Assembly: GCF_009380165.1 (NCBI RefSeq)
Contig: NZ_WHUF01000002.1
Span: 496,001 to 560,000, forward strand
Reading direction: 5' to 3'
Source: Rugamonas rivuli
GTDB lineage: Bacteria > Pseudomonadota > Gammaproteobacteria > Burkholderiales > Burkholderiaceae_D
DNA length: 64,000 bases
Position numbers and translations under genes: made by a program. Under the pieces are notes generated by a model, which was not told the DNA's origin, searched no databases, and saw only the letters and a program-made list of their open reading frames with translations. Position 1 is the stretch's first letter, and the number at the start of each line of letters is the position of its first letter. Below are positions 16,758 through 25,334 of the stretch, one piece after another.

Positions 16758-17672
16758 TCAGCCCTGCGGCACATTCCACTGATGGGCTGCGGCAAACTCC
16801 TGCAGGAAGGCGACGAAGCTCTCGGCCGCCGGCGACAGCGCCCGCGCATTGCGGGTGTAGACGAAGAAGCGCCGCGTCAGCGCCGGCGATTCCAGCGGAC
16901 GCATCTGCAAGCCGTACAGTTGCACCATTTTTTCCGCGTACGGCAGGCAGACCGTGATGCCCAGCCGCGCATGCACCATGGCCAGCGCGGTGGTCATGAA
17001 GGTCACTTCGTTGTACGGGCTCAGCGATTGTTCGCGGAAGGATGCATGCATGTCGCGCAGCAGCCGCTCGGTGAACTGCCCTTGCAGCGAAATCAGCGGG
17101 AACTCGTTGACGTCGGCCCAGGTGATGCGCTCGCGCTGCTCCAGCGGATGGCCGGGCGGATACACCACCACGAAGGGCATCTCGAACAGCGGCTGGGCTT
17201 CGATCTCGGCCGTGGTGTCGCGATCAGGGCCGATGCCGAAGTCGGCCTCGCCGCTGAACACCCGTGCCGACACCATCTCCACCGGGCTGTCGGCCAGCCA
17301 CACCTGCACGTCCGGATAGCGCGCCTTGTAGGCGGCGATCACCTCGGGTATCAGCGTGCAGGACAGCATCTGCGGCGCCGCCACCCGCACCGAACCCTGC
17401 TTGAGCGCCTTGCGGCTGGCGATGTCGGCCATGGCCCGGTCCAGGTCTTGCAGCATCTTTTCGAACAGCGGCGTCAGCTCGCGGCCGATCTCGGACAGCT
17501 GCGCTTTGCGCGTGGTACGCTCGACGACGCGCACCCCCAGCATCTGCTCCAGCTCCTTGATCTGTCCGCTGAGCGCGGATTGCGTCACATTGAGATGCTC
17601 GGCGGCCAGCGTAAAGCTGCCGGTTTTGGCGAGCGCCACCAGGGCGCGCATCTGGCGCAAACTAGGATTCAT
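16758..17672 (-). CDS. LysR family regulator of the adjacent aromatic operon
   Basis: 304 residues. The N-terminal winged helix-turn-helix is typical (LVALAKTGSFTLAAEHLNVT, then QSALSGQIKELEQMLGVRVV), followed by a periplasmic-binding-protein-like effector domain. The ATG at 17672 gives the standard LysR start, MNPSLRQMRAL; the open frame further upstream is excluded. It is transcribed away from the VOC/FAH/MFS/maiA operon, with an 89-bp gap containing a dyad. It is therefore the likely activator of that operon, with an aromatic intermediate as inducer (inference). Confidence 0.88.
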   Translation of the reverse strand: MNPSLRQMRALVALAKTGSFTLAAEHLNVTQSALSGQIKELEQMLGVRVVERTTRKAQLSEIGRELTPLFEKMLQDLDRAMADIASRKALKQGSVRVAAPQMLSCTLIPEVIAAYKARYPDVQVWLADSPVEMVSARVFSGEADFGIGPDRDTTAEIEAQPLFEMPFVVVYPPGHPLEQRERITWADVNEFPLISLQGQFTERLLRDMHASFREQSLSPYNEVTFMTTALAMVHARLGITVCLPYAEKMVQLYGLQMRPLESPALTRRFFVYTRNARALSPAAESFVAFLQEFAAAHQWNVPQG

Positions 17673-17699
17673 CGGAAAACCTGATAAGTGAGCTGAAAA

Positions 17700-17717
17700 A
17701 TATCGTTTGTATGATAT
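17700..17717. promoter_or_regulatory. Candidate LysR operator
   Basis: ATATC-N8-GATAT dyad in the gap between the divergent LysR gene and the VOC gene. Position and symmetry fit a LysR-type site; binding is not shown. Confidence 0.4.
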
Positions 17718-17761
17718 CTGAAATTCGCATTTAATGCGGAATGACCGAGTTGGAGACAAAC

Positions 17762-18298
17762 ATGAAAATCAAGCAAATACATCACGTGGCCTACCGCTGC
17801 ATCGACGCCAAGCAGACCGTTGAGTGGTATGTCAAACACCTGAACATGGACTTCGTGCTGGCGATCGCCGAAGACGAAGTGCCGTCCACCAAAGCGCCGG
17901 ACCCGTATATGCACGTGTTCCTGGACGCCGGCCACGGCAACGTGCTGGCCTTCTTCGAGCTGCCGACGCAGGCGCCGATGGACCGCGACCACAACACCCC
18001 GGCCTGGGTGCAGCACCTGGCGATGGAAGTCGAGACCATGGACGAACTGCTGGCCGCCAAGGAGCGCCTGGTCGCCGCCGGCATCAGTGTGATCGGCCCG
18101 ATCAACCACACCATCTTCAAATCGATCTACTTCTTCGACCCGAACGGCCACCGCCTCGAACTGGCGGTCAACACCGGCACGCCGGAGATGATGCAGAAGC
18201 TCGACGCCGTCAAATGGGAGATGCTGGAAGAGTGGTCGCAGACCCGCAAGGCGCCCAAGCACGCCGCCTGGATGCACGCACCGGAGGTGAAAGCATGA
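17762..18298 (+). CDS. VOC-family (glyoxalase/extradiol dioxygenase fold) protein
   Basis: 178 residues with the paired beta-alpha-beta-beta-beta modules of the vicinal oxygen chelate fold. Likely metal ligands are the first His of IHHVAYRC, the His of PAWVQHLAME and the Glu of NGHRLEL. The ATG at 17762 follows GGAGAC at good spacing. It opens an operon with a FAH-family hydrolase, an aromatic-acid transporter and maleylacetoacetate isomerase, so it probably acts on a ring-cleavage substrate or product. It is half the size of 4-hydroxyphenylpyruvate dioxygenase and should not be called that. Whether it is the ring-opening enzyme or an accessory is open. Confidence 0.8.
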   Translation: MKIKQIHHVAYRCIDAKQTVEWYVKHLNMDFVLAIAEDEVPSTKAPDPYMHVFLDAGHGNVLAFFELPTQAPMDRDHNTPAWVQHLAMEVETMDELLAAKERLVAAGISVIGPINHTIFKSIYFFDPNGHRLELAVNTGTPEMMQKLDAVKWEMLEEWSQTRKAPKHAAWMHAPEVKA

Positions 18299-19317
18299 AG
18301 CTCGCAACCCTGAAAGACGGCAGCCGCGATGGCCGCCTGGTGGTGGTCAGCCGCGACCTGTCGCGCTACCAGCACGTACCGAAAATCTCCGCCACGCTGC
18401 AGCACGCGCTGGACAACTGGGAGCTGGTGTCGCCGCGTCTGGAGCAGGTCTACGCCACGCTGAACGCCGGCGAAGCCGTCGATACCCATCCATTCGACCA
18501 GCAGTACTGCCACTCGCCGCTGCCGCGCGCCTATCAGTGGGCCGACGGTTCCGCCTACATCAACCACGTTGAGCTGGTGCGCAAGGCGCGCAACGCCGAA
18601 GTGCCGGCATCGTTCTACACCGACCCGCTGATGTACCAGGGCGGCTCGGACAGTTTCATCGGCCCGCGCGATCCTATCTTCGCGCTGTCGGAAGAGTGGG
18701 GCATCGACCTGGAGGCCGAAGTAGCCGTCATCACCGGCGACGTACGCATGGGCGCCAGCGCCGACGACTGCGCCAAGGCGATCCGCCTGGTCATGCTGGT
18801 CAACGACGTCTCGCTGCGCAACCTGATCCCGAACGAACTGGCCAAGGGCTTCGGCTTCTTCCAGTCCAAGGCCGCCAGCGCCTTCTCGCCGGTCGCCGTC
18901 ACGCCGGACGAACTGGGCGCGCACTGGGCCGACACCAAGCTGCACCTGCCGCTGCTGGTCGATCTGAACAAGCAGCCCTTCGGAAAACCGAACGCCGGCG
19001 AAGACATGACCTTCAACTTTGCGCAACTGGTGGCGCACGCCGCCGCCACGCGTGAGCTGGCGGCCGGCACCATCATCGGTTCCGGCACGGTGTCGAACAA
19101 GCAGGGCAGCCTGCACGGATCGAGCATCGCCAACGGCGGCGTGGGCTACTGCTGCCTGGCCGAGGTGCGCATGTACGAGACCATCGAAAGCGGCAAGCCG
19201 CAGACCGGCTTCCTCAAATTCGGCGACAGCGTGCGCATCGAGATGCACGACGAGCATGGCGCCAGCATCTTCGGCGCCATCGAACAAACCGTCACGCACT
19301 ACCAAGAGCGCAGCTAA
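18295..19317 (+). CDS. Fumarylacetoacetate hydrolase family protein
   Basis: 340 residues. The FAH catalytic domain occupies the C-terminal two thirds: YQGGSDSFIGPRDPI, then EAEVAVITGD (metal-binding acids), VMLVNDVSLRNL, and GTIIGSGTVSNKQGS. The N-terminal part resembles the small cap of bacterial fumarylacetoacetases (EC 3.7.1.2 type). The start overlaps the VOC stop (ATGA at 18295), so translation is coupled. With MaiA in the same operon it would hydrolyse fumarylacetoacetate or fumarylpyruvate at the end of a homogentisate- or gentisate-type route. Which of the two is not decided by the sequence. Confidence 0.88.
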   Translation: MKLATLKDGSRDGRLVVVSRDLSRYQHVPKISATLQHALDNWELVSPRLEQVYATLNAGEAVDTHPFDQQYCHSPLPRAYQWADGSAYINHVELVRKARNAEVPASFYTDPLMYQGGSDSFIGPRDPIFALSEEWGIDLEAEVAVITGDVRMGASADDCAKAIRLVMLVNDVSLRNLIPNELAKGFGFFQSKAASAFSPVAVTPDELGAHWADTKLHLPLLVDLNKQPFGKPNAGEDMTFNFAQLVAHAAATRELAAGTIIGSGTVSNKQGSLHGSSIANGGVGYCCLAEVRMYETIESGKPQTGFLKFGDSVRIEMHDEHGASIFGAIEQTVTHYQERS

Positions 19318-19344
19318 AGCGCCGGCGAGGCAGGAGGAGACAAG

Positions 19345-20682
19345 ATGGAACAACAAGTAGATATCCCCGCACTCATCGACAACAACAAGATCAGCGCCTT
19401 CCAGATCGGCGTCTATCTGCTGTGCGGCCTGTGCATCCTGATGGACGGCTTCGACGTGCAGGCGATGGGTTATGTGGCGCCGGCCATCATCCAGGAATGG
19501 CATGTCAGCAAAGCCAGCCTGGGGCCGGTGTTCGGCGCCGGGCTGCTTGGCATGCTGGTTGGTTCGCTGGTGTTCAGCGTGATGGCGGATAAGATCGGCC
19601 GTCGTCCGGTGCTGATCGGCGCGACCATGTTCTTCTCGGTCTGCATGCTGTTGACGCCTTCCTGCACCACGCTGGAACAGCTGCAATGGCTGCGCTTCGT
19701 CACCGGCGTCGGCCTCGGTGCCATCATGCCGAACGTGATGGCGCTGGCCGGCGAATACAGCCCGCTGCGCCGCCGCGTCACGCTGATGATGCTGGTGTCC
19801 TGCGGCTTCACGGTGGGCGCCGTGGTGGGCGGCCTGGCCTCGGCCGCGCTGATTCCTTCGTATGGCTGGCAGTCGGTGTTCTACGTCGGCGGCGTGCTGC
19901 CGCTGGCGATCGGCGTGCTGATGATCTTCATGCTGCCGGAGTCGATGCAGTACGTGGTCCTGAGCGGCAAGCGTGTCGAGCGCGTGGCGCAGTGGCTGCG
20001 CCGCATCGATCCAACGTCCACCGTGCATGCGGGCAGCCGCTACCTGGTGCACGAGAAGACCGGCAAGCGCGGCTCGGTGGCGGAGCTGTTCCGCGAAGGC
20101 CGCGCGCGCACCACCGTGCTGCTTTGGCTGGTCAACTTCCTCAACCTGCTCAACCTGTACTTCCTGTCCAACTGGCTGCCGACCATCCTCAAGGACGCCG
20201 GTATGTCGACCAGTATGGCGGTATTGGCGGGCACCATCCTGCCTGTCGGCGGCACCATCGGCACGTTGATGATGGGCCAACTGATCGACCGCTCCAGCTT
20301 CGGCCGCGTGCTGATACCTGGCTTCCTGGTGGCGTCCGTGGCGATCGTGCTGATCGGCCGTCCGGAGGCGTCGCTGGCCTTCCTGTTCCTGGCGATTTTG
20401 GTGGCGGGCTTCTGCATCGTCGGCGGCCAGCCGGCCGTCAACGCGCTGGCGGCCAACTACTATCCGACCACGCTGCGCTCGACCGGCATCGGCTGGAGCC
20501 TGGGTGTGGGCCGCGTCGGTTCCATTATCGGCCCGGTGCTGGGCGGTGAACTGATACGCATGAACTGGCCGAACAGCACCATCTTCGTGATCGCCGCTGT
20601 GCCGGCGCTGTTGTCGGCGCTGATGTTGTGGATGATGGACCGTCCGCAGCCGGCTCAAATTTTTGAACGAGAACTTGCATGA
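19345..20682 (+). CDS. MFS transporter, aromatic acid:H+ symporter (AAHS) family
   Basis: 445 residues with about twelve hydrophobic segments. The family hallmark in the first membrane helix is present (LMDGFDVQAMGYVAPAI, with the conserved Asp), as is the loop motif ADKIGRRPVL between helices 2 and 3. AAHS proteins such as PcaK, BenK or MhpT import aromatic acids across the inner membrane. AGGAGGAGA precedes the ATG at 19345. It lies between the FAH gene (27 bp before) and maiA (overlapping by 4 bp), so it very likely brings in the substrate of this pathway. Confidence 0.9.
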   Translation: MEQQVDIPALIDNNKISAFQIGVYLLCGLCILMDGFDVQAMGYVAPAIIQEWHVSKASLGPVFGAGLLGMLVGSLVFSVMADKIGRRPVLIGATMFFSVCMLLTPSCTTLEQLQWLRFVTGVGLGAIMPNVMALAGEYSPLRRRVTLMMLVSCGFTVGAVVGGLASAALIPSYGWQSVFYVGGVLPLAIGVLMIFMLPESMQYVVLSGKRVERVAQWLRRIDPTSTVHAGSRYLVHEKTGKRGSVAELFREGRARTTVLLWLVNFLNLLNLYFLSNWLPTILKDAGMSTSMAVLAGTILPVGGTIGTLMMGQLIDRSSFGRVLIPGFLVASVAIVLIGRPEASLAFLFLAILVAGFCIVGGQPAVNALAANYYPTTLRSTGIGWSLGVGRVGSIIGPVLGGELIRMNWPNSTIFVIAAVPALLSALMLWMMDRPQPAQIFERELA

Positions 20683-21323
20683 AGCTTTATACCTACTTCC
20701 GTAGCTCCGCCGCCTACCGCGTTCGCATTGCGCTGAACCTGAAGGGGCTGGCCTACGACGCCGTGCCGGTCCACCTGCTGCGCGACGGCGGCGAACAGCT
20801 CACCGATAGCTACCGGGCGCTCAATCCATCGGCGCTGCTGCCGACGCTGGACGACGACGGCAGCGTGATCGGCCAGTCGCTGGCCATCATCGAATATCTG
20901 GAGGAGACGCGTCCGCAAGCGCCGTTGCTGCCGTCCGGCGCAGCCGACCGCGCCCGCGTGCGCGCGCTGGCGCTGACGGTGGCCGCCGACACGCACCCGC
21001 TGGGCAACCTGCGCGTGCTGAAGTACCTGAAAGGCCCATTGAAGGTAAGCGAAGAGGTCAAGCTGCAATGGCAGCAGCACTGGCTGCAGATCGGCCTGGA
21101 GACACTGGAGCGCCTGCTGGCCGATGACGCGCGCACCGGCCGCTACTGCCACGGCGACACGCCGACGCTGGCCGATTGCTGCCTGGTGCCGCAAGTATTC
21201 AGCGCCCAGCGCTTCGGCGTGGACATGGCGCCGTATCCGACGATCATGCGCATTCACGCCGCCTGCGCCGAGCTGCCTGCCTTCCAGCAGGCGCACCCGT
21301 CGCAGCAGCCGGACGCCGAATAA
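20679..21323 (+). CDS. maiA: Maleylacetoacetate isomerase (zeta-class GST)
   Basis: 214 residues, the normal length. The N-terminal thioredoxin-like domain starts KLYTYFRSSAAYRVRIALN, containing the SSxxxRVR glutathione motif of zeta GSTs; NPSALLPTL and GQSLAIIEYLEE follow, and the helical C-terminal domain contains DTHPLGNLRVL. It isomerises maleylacetoacetate (or maleylpyruvate) to the fumaryl form using glutathione. Its ATG overlaps the transporter stop (ATGA). It ends the operon, and the TonB receptor gene converges on it only 12 bp away. Confidence 0.93.
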   Translation: MKLYTYFRSSAAYRVRIALNLKGLAYDAVPVHLLRDGGEQLTDSYRALNPSALLPTLDDDGSVIGQSLAIIEYLEETRPQAPLLPSGAADRARVRALALTVAADTHPLGNLRVLKYLKGPLKVSEEVKLQWQQHWLQIGLETLERLLADDARTGRYCHGDTPTLADCCLVPQVFSAQRFGVDMAPYPTIMRIHAACAELPAFQQAHPSQQPDAE

Positions 21324-21335
21324 GCGCCCGTTGGA

Positions 21336-23378
21336 TCAGAACCGGCTGGTCAGCGTCACGCTCGCATTGCGCGACGCGCCCGGCTGGATCTGCACGTTGT
21401 TGATGGCCGATTCGTAGAAGCGCGCATTGCCGACGTTATTCAACTTGAAGCGCACCTCATACTGCTTGCCGTGATAGCCTATCGCCGCATCCACGCGGCC
21501 GTAGCCTGGCAGCCGCACGGCGTTGTCCGACAGCGCGAACTGGTCGCCGCTGAGCAGCACGCCCAGGCCCGCGCTCCACGCGCCGCCCAACTCCTGGTCC
21601 ACCCACAGCGATGCGCGATGGCGCGGCGTCATCTCCGCCCGGTTGCCGCTCGGGATATCGTTGGATGCGACGATGCGCGCATCGTTGTAGGTATAGGCTG
21701 CGTTCAAGCGACCGCCTTGCCACAGAGTGCCTTGCAGCTCCAGCTCCACACCCTGGTTGCGCTGCTTGCCGACTTGCAGCTGGCGCAGGCCGGCCGGATC
21801 GCTCGGGTCCAGCGTCAACTGATTGCGCTGTTCGATGCGGAACAGCGCGGCGGTGGTGGAGAAGCGTCCGCCCAGCCATTCCTGCTTGTAGCCCACTTCC
21901 TGCAAATCCGTCTGCAACGGCTTGACTTGCGACAGCGGCGTGCTGCCGGTGTACAGCAGGTCGCCGCCGCCCGGCTGCGACGAGCGGCTCAGGTTCAGAT
22001 ACCACGACTGGCCGTCCAGCGGCTGGTACACCAGGCCCGCGCGCGGCGAGACGACGTTATCGGTGCGCTCGCTGAACACCTTGGTCAGGCGATTGTCCTG
22101 CTCCTGCTGGAAGCGGTCGAAGCGCACGCCCGCCAGCGCCTTCCACTTCGGCGCGATGCTGATCTGGTCCTGCAGGTACAGCGCCTGCGTCTTGGCCGTG
22201 AACGCGTTGTTCAGCGAGACTGGCAGGGTGCTCAGATTCGGTGCAGGCAGCACATGCTGCGGCGCGTACAGGTTCACCGGAAAGGCGATGCCGGTCTGCG
22301 CGGTGACGACATCGCGCTTCTGGTCCGACAGCTCCAGTCCCACCAGCAGCGCATGCCGGTCCAGCGTGTACGCCAACTCGGTTTGGTTGATCAGGTTGCG
22401 CTGCGTCTGCGGGAAGTAGGTGATCTGGCGCGACACGGTCTTGTCGGCGTTGACGCGGCGGTTGCGTGTATTCACGCCTTCAAGCTCGGTGCGGCTGTAC
22501 TGGAAGGTGTTTTCCAGCCTCAGGCGATCGTTGAAGCGGTGTTCCAGCTTGGCCTTCGCCATGTCGCTGTCGGTGCGGGTGTAGTCGTAGCTTTCGCCGT
22601 AGTAGGTCGAAGGCGATACATCGACCGGGCGGCCCGCCAGCGACGGCACGCCGCGATCCGGCGTGCGGTCTTCGCGCTGCACCTCGGCTTGCAGCAGCAG
22701 CGAGGTGTCCGGCGACAGCGCAAACTTCAGCGAAGGCGCCAGCAGCTTGCGCGTGTGTTCGACCACGTCGCGATAGCTGTCGCCGGTGTCGTACACGGCG
22801 ATCAGGCGGCCGTTGATGCCGCCGCCCAGCGCACCGCCGGCGTCGACGCTGATGCGCCGCTCGTTGTCCGACGCCAGCGTGGCGGAGACTTCGGTTTCCT
22901 GTTTGGCGCGCGGCTGCTTGCTGACGCGGTTGATCAGGCCACCGGCCGAGCCGCGTCCGTACAGCGCCGCAGCGGCGCCCTTGATCACTTCGATCTTCTC
23001 GACCGTCGCCAGGTCGCGCGAATACAGCGTGTCGTCGCGCACGCCATCGAGGCTGGTGTCGCGCAGCGAGTAGAAGCCGCGGATGTAGAACTCATCGCGC
23101 CGGCCTTCGCCCTGGCCGGCCACCACGCTGCTGACGTAGTCCAGCGCATCCTTGCTGGTGAGCGCGGCGCGGTTGCGCAGATTTTCCTGGTTGACGATGC
23201 TGACCGATTGCGGCGCGTCGAGCAGGCTGCCCTGAGTCTTGGCGCCGGCCGCGCCGCTGGCCAGGCCATCGCTGGCGCCGGTCACGACGACCTGCTGCAT
23301 GGTCTGGATGTCTTCCGCATGGGCGTTGAAAAAGAGGCCTGCCAGCAGCAGGGGCACTGGTTTGAGAACAGTTTTCAT
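21336..23378 (-). CDS. TonB-dependent siderophore receptor
   Basis: 680 residues. A signal peptide (LLLAGLFFNAHA) is followed by a TonB-box-like stretch (MQQVVVTGA). The plug domain has DAPQSVSIVNQENLRNR, FYIRGFYSLRDTSLDGVRDD and IEVIKGAAAALYGRGSAGGL. The long beta-barrel ends in an aromatic residue (LTSRF), as outer-membrane proteins do. It imports a ferric siderophore across the outer membrane using TonB; the ligand is unknown. A Fur-box-like sequence lies about 70 bp upstream, so iron-repressed expression is likely. No siderophore synthesis or inner-membrane iron transporter gene is next to it. Confidence 0.92.
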   Translation of the reverse strand: MKTVLKPVPLLLAGLFFNAHAEDIQTMQQVVVTGASDGLASGAAGAKTQGSLLDAPQSVSIVNQENLRNRAALTSKDALDYVSSVVAGQGEGRRDEFYIRGFYSLRDTSLDGVRDDTLYSRDLATVEKIEVIKGAAAALYGRGSAGGLINRVSKQPRAKQETEVSATLASDNERRISVDAGGALGGGINGRLIAVYDTGDSYRDVVEHTRKLLAPSLKFALSPDTSLLLQAEVQREDRTPDRGVPSLAGRPVDVSPSTYYGESYDYTRTDSDMAKAKLEHRFNDRLRLENTFQYSRTELEGVNTRNRRVNADKTVSRQITYFPQTQRNLINQTELAYTLDRHALLVGLELSDQKRDVVTAQTGIAFPVNLYAPQHVLPAPNLSTLPVSLNNAFTAKTQALYLQDQISIAPKWKALAGVRFDRFQQEQDNRLTKVFSERTDNVVSPRAGLVYQPLDGQSWYLNLSRSSQPGGGDLLYTGSTPLSQVKPLQTDLQEVGYKQEWLGGRFSTTAALFRIEQRNQLTLDPSDPAGLRQLQVGKQRNQGVELELQGTLWQGGRLNAAYTYNDARIVASNDIPSGNRAEMTPRHRASLWVDQELGGAWSAGLGVLLSGDQFALSDNAVRLPGYGRVDAAIGYHGKQYEVRFKLNNVGNARFYESAINNVQIQPGASRNASVTLTSRF

Positions 23379-23443
23379 TGAACGGGAACGTGGTTGTGTA
23401 AAAAGCGGCACAACCTTATCTTGCAAAAACGCAAATGTCAACG

Positions 23444-23460
23444 CAAATGATAATGATTCG
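23444..23460 (-). promoter_or_regulatory. Fur-box-like site
   Basis: CAAATGATAATGATTCG, close to the GATAATGATAATCATTATC consensus, 66-82 bases upstream of the receptor start. Iron repression by Fur is inferred. Confidence 0.65.
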
Positions 23461-23502
23461 CGTTAATTTATTGCAGCGAGACGGTCTGGCGCGGCCGCCG
23501 TG

Positions 23503-25215
23503 TCAGGCGCTCACCACCCGGTCGCGGCCTTCGTGCTTGGCCTGGTACAGCGCCTTGTCGGCCCGCGAGATCAGCGAGGAGGCGCTGTCCGGCGGCCCCT
23601 CCGGCAGCGATGCCGCCACGCCGATGCTGACGGTGAGCGCGATCTGCTCGCCGTTGTCGCCCTCGATGCGCAGCGCCGCCACATCGCAGCGCAGCCGTTC
23701 GGCGGCGCCGCTGGCGACATCGACATCGGTCTCCGGCATCAGCAGCACGAACTCCTCGCCGCCGAAGCGCGACGCCATGTCGATATTGCGCATGCCGCCC
23801 GCCAGCGCCCGCGCGACCGCCACGATGGCGCGGTCGCCCGCCTCGTGGCCATAGATGTCGTTGACGTTCTTGAAGTGGTCGATGTCGACCATCAGCAGCG
23901 ACAGCGGATGCTTGAAGCGGCGGCTGCGTTCCAGCTCCTTGTTGATCTGCTCCGTCATGCGGCGGCGGTTGCCGATGCCGGTCAGCGGGTCGGTGGTGGC
24001 CAGCTGTTCGAGCTTGGTGTTGGCCACCATCAGTTCCAGCGTGCGCTGAAGTACGCGTGCTTCCAGCTGGTTGCGTTCATCATGCAGCGCGCACAGCGTC
24101 TGGCGGCGGCTGCGCAGCGCCACGATCAGCGCCGAGATCAATATCCCTTCCAGCACGATCAGCGTGGCGCCGGCCAGGATCTGCCACAGGTATTGTTCGA
24201 ACATGCTCTGCGGCCGGTTGACCCACTGCGCGGTCGGCGGAATATTCTGCAGATGGAAGCGCTGCACCGCGCCGTAGTCAAACAGGTAGCCGGGGATGCC
24301 GGCGATGTCGGGCGGCTGCTGCATCAGGATCTTGGCGATGGCGCGGCCGATGCGCTCGGCGCTGACCACATAGCCGCCGACCACGCCGGGCACCACGATG
24401 GCTTCCCAGTTGGTGAAGATCGGCACCTGCGTGGTGGCCGCCAGCTGGCGTGCGATGTCCACCGGCCGGCGCCGTGCGCCGGTGCTGTCGTGATAGGTCG
24501 GCAGCAGGAAGATGGCGCTGCCCGGCCGCAGCAGCGCGGCCTGGCGGAAGATCTCGGCGTAGCTCAGCTGGTCCCAGTATTCAAAGCTCATCTGCCTGGC
24601 GTAGTCGCCGGCCACCTGGCGCACGCCGTTCACCGACTCCTGCATGCGCTCCGTGCTGTCGCCGATCACCACCACGTGCCGCACATCCGGCGCCACCTGC
24701 GGGATGATGCCGATGGTGCGGCCGAAGTCTGCCTGCACCTGGTAGGCCGTGCCGTCGGGCGGCTGCCAGTTCAGGCGCCCGTGGTTCAAGTAGTGGCGCG
24801 GCACGCCGCGGAACAGGTCGGGGCGCTCGCTGAGGAAGCGGGCCGCCACATAGTTTTCGGTGATGATGGCGTCGAACTGGATGTGGGCGTACTTGGTGCG
24901 CAGGTACTGCTCCATGCCGGCCTGCGCCTGCTCGTCGCCGACGCGCACGGCGTCGAAGCGCTCTTCGAAGACGCCCAGCACCGAGGTCAGGTTCTTGTCG
25001 GCCAGTTCGGCGGACAGGCCCTTGTGGATCAGGCGCTGCCAGGCCGACGCCGAATCGGCGCCCAGCGAATACAGCACCAGCACCTTGCGCTCCCTGGCCG
25101 CCCACGACGGCGCCGGCAGCGCCAGGATCAGCAGCGCGCAGCACAGTAGCAGCCGGTGCCAGAGCTGGTGCGGCACGGCGGCTTGCGGGGCAGGTGGGCG
25201 GTCCCGGGGAGGCAT
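23503..25215 (-). CDS. Membrane diguanylate cyclase with periplasmic binding-protein-like sensor
   Basis: 570 residues from the ATG at 25215 (a TTG at 25239 is also in frame). A signal/membrane helix (LLLCCALLILALPAPSWA) precedes a periplasmic domain of about 300 residues resembling ABC substrate-binding proteins (KVLVLYS... FDAIITENY... HVVVIGDST). A second membrane helix (ILAGATLIVLEGILISALIV), a coiled linker and a C-terminal GGDEF domain follow. The active site is GGEEF with DIDHFKNVND. RNID, five residues before GGEEF, fits a product-inhibition site. It should make cyclic di-GMP in response to a periplasmic ligand, which is unknown. Confidence 0.9.
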   Translation of the reverse strand: MPPRDRPPAPQAAVPHQLWHRLLLCCALLILALPAPSWAARERKVLVLYSLGADSASAWQRLIHKGLSAELADKNLTSVLGVFEERFDAVRVGDEQAQAGMEQYLRTKYAHIQFDAIITENYVAARFLSERPDLFRGVPRHYLNHGRLNWQPPDGTAYQVQADFGRTIGIIPQVAPDVRHVVVIGDSTERMQESVNGVRQVAGDYARQMSFEYWDQLSYAEIFRQAALLRPGSAIFLLPTYHDSTGARRRPVDIARQLAATTQVPIFTNWEAIVVPGVVGGYVVSAERIGRAIAKILMQQPPDIAGIPGYLFDYGAVQRFHLQNIPPTAQWVNRPQSMFEQYLWQILAGATLIVLEGILISALIVALRSRRQTLCALHDERNQLEARVLQRTLELMVANTKLEQLATTDPLTGIGNRRRMTEQINKELERSRRFKHPLSLLMVDIDHFKNVNDIYGHEAGDRAIVAVARALAGGMRNIDMASRFGGEEFVLLMPETDVDVASGAAERLRCDVAALRIEGDNGEQIALTVSIGVAASLPEGPPDSASSLISRADKALYQAKHEGRDRVVSA

Positions 25216-25334
25216 GATCGGCGGCGTATCCGAAGGCAAAAAAGCATGAATAGCGAAATTTGCATTCAGGCAAGTCTAGCATGCTTTCTTTTCACTACTG
25301 TTGCTTGGCCGGTACATATCGCCCCGCCTTTTTT

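Noticed and set aside
18127..20658. 843-codon open frame on the minus strand opposite the FAH and MFS genes
   Set aside because: Rich in R, H, Q and A; it is the usual antisense shadow of GC-rich coding sequence over two clearly real genes.
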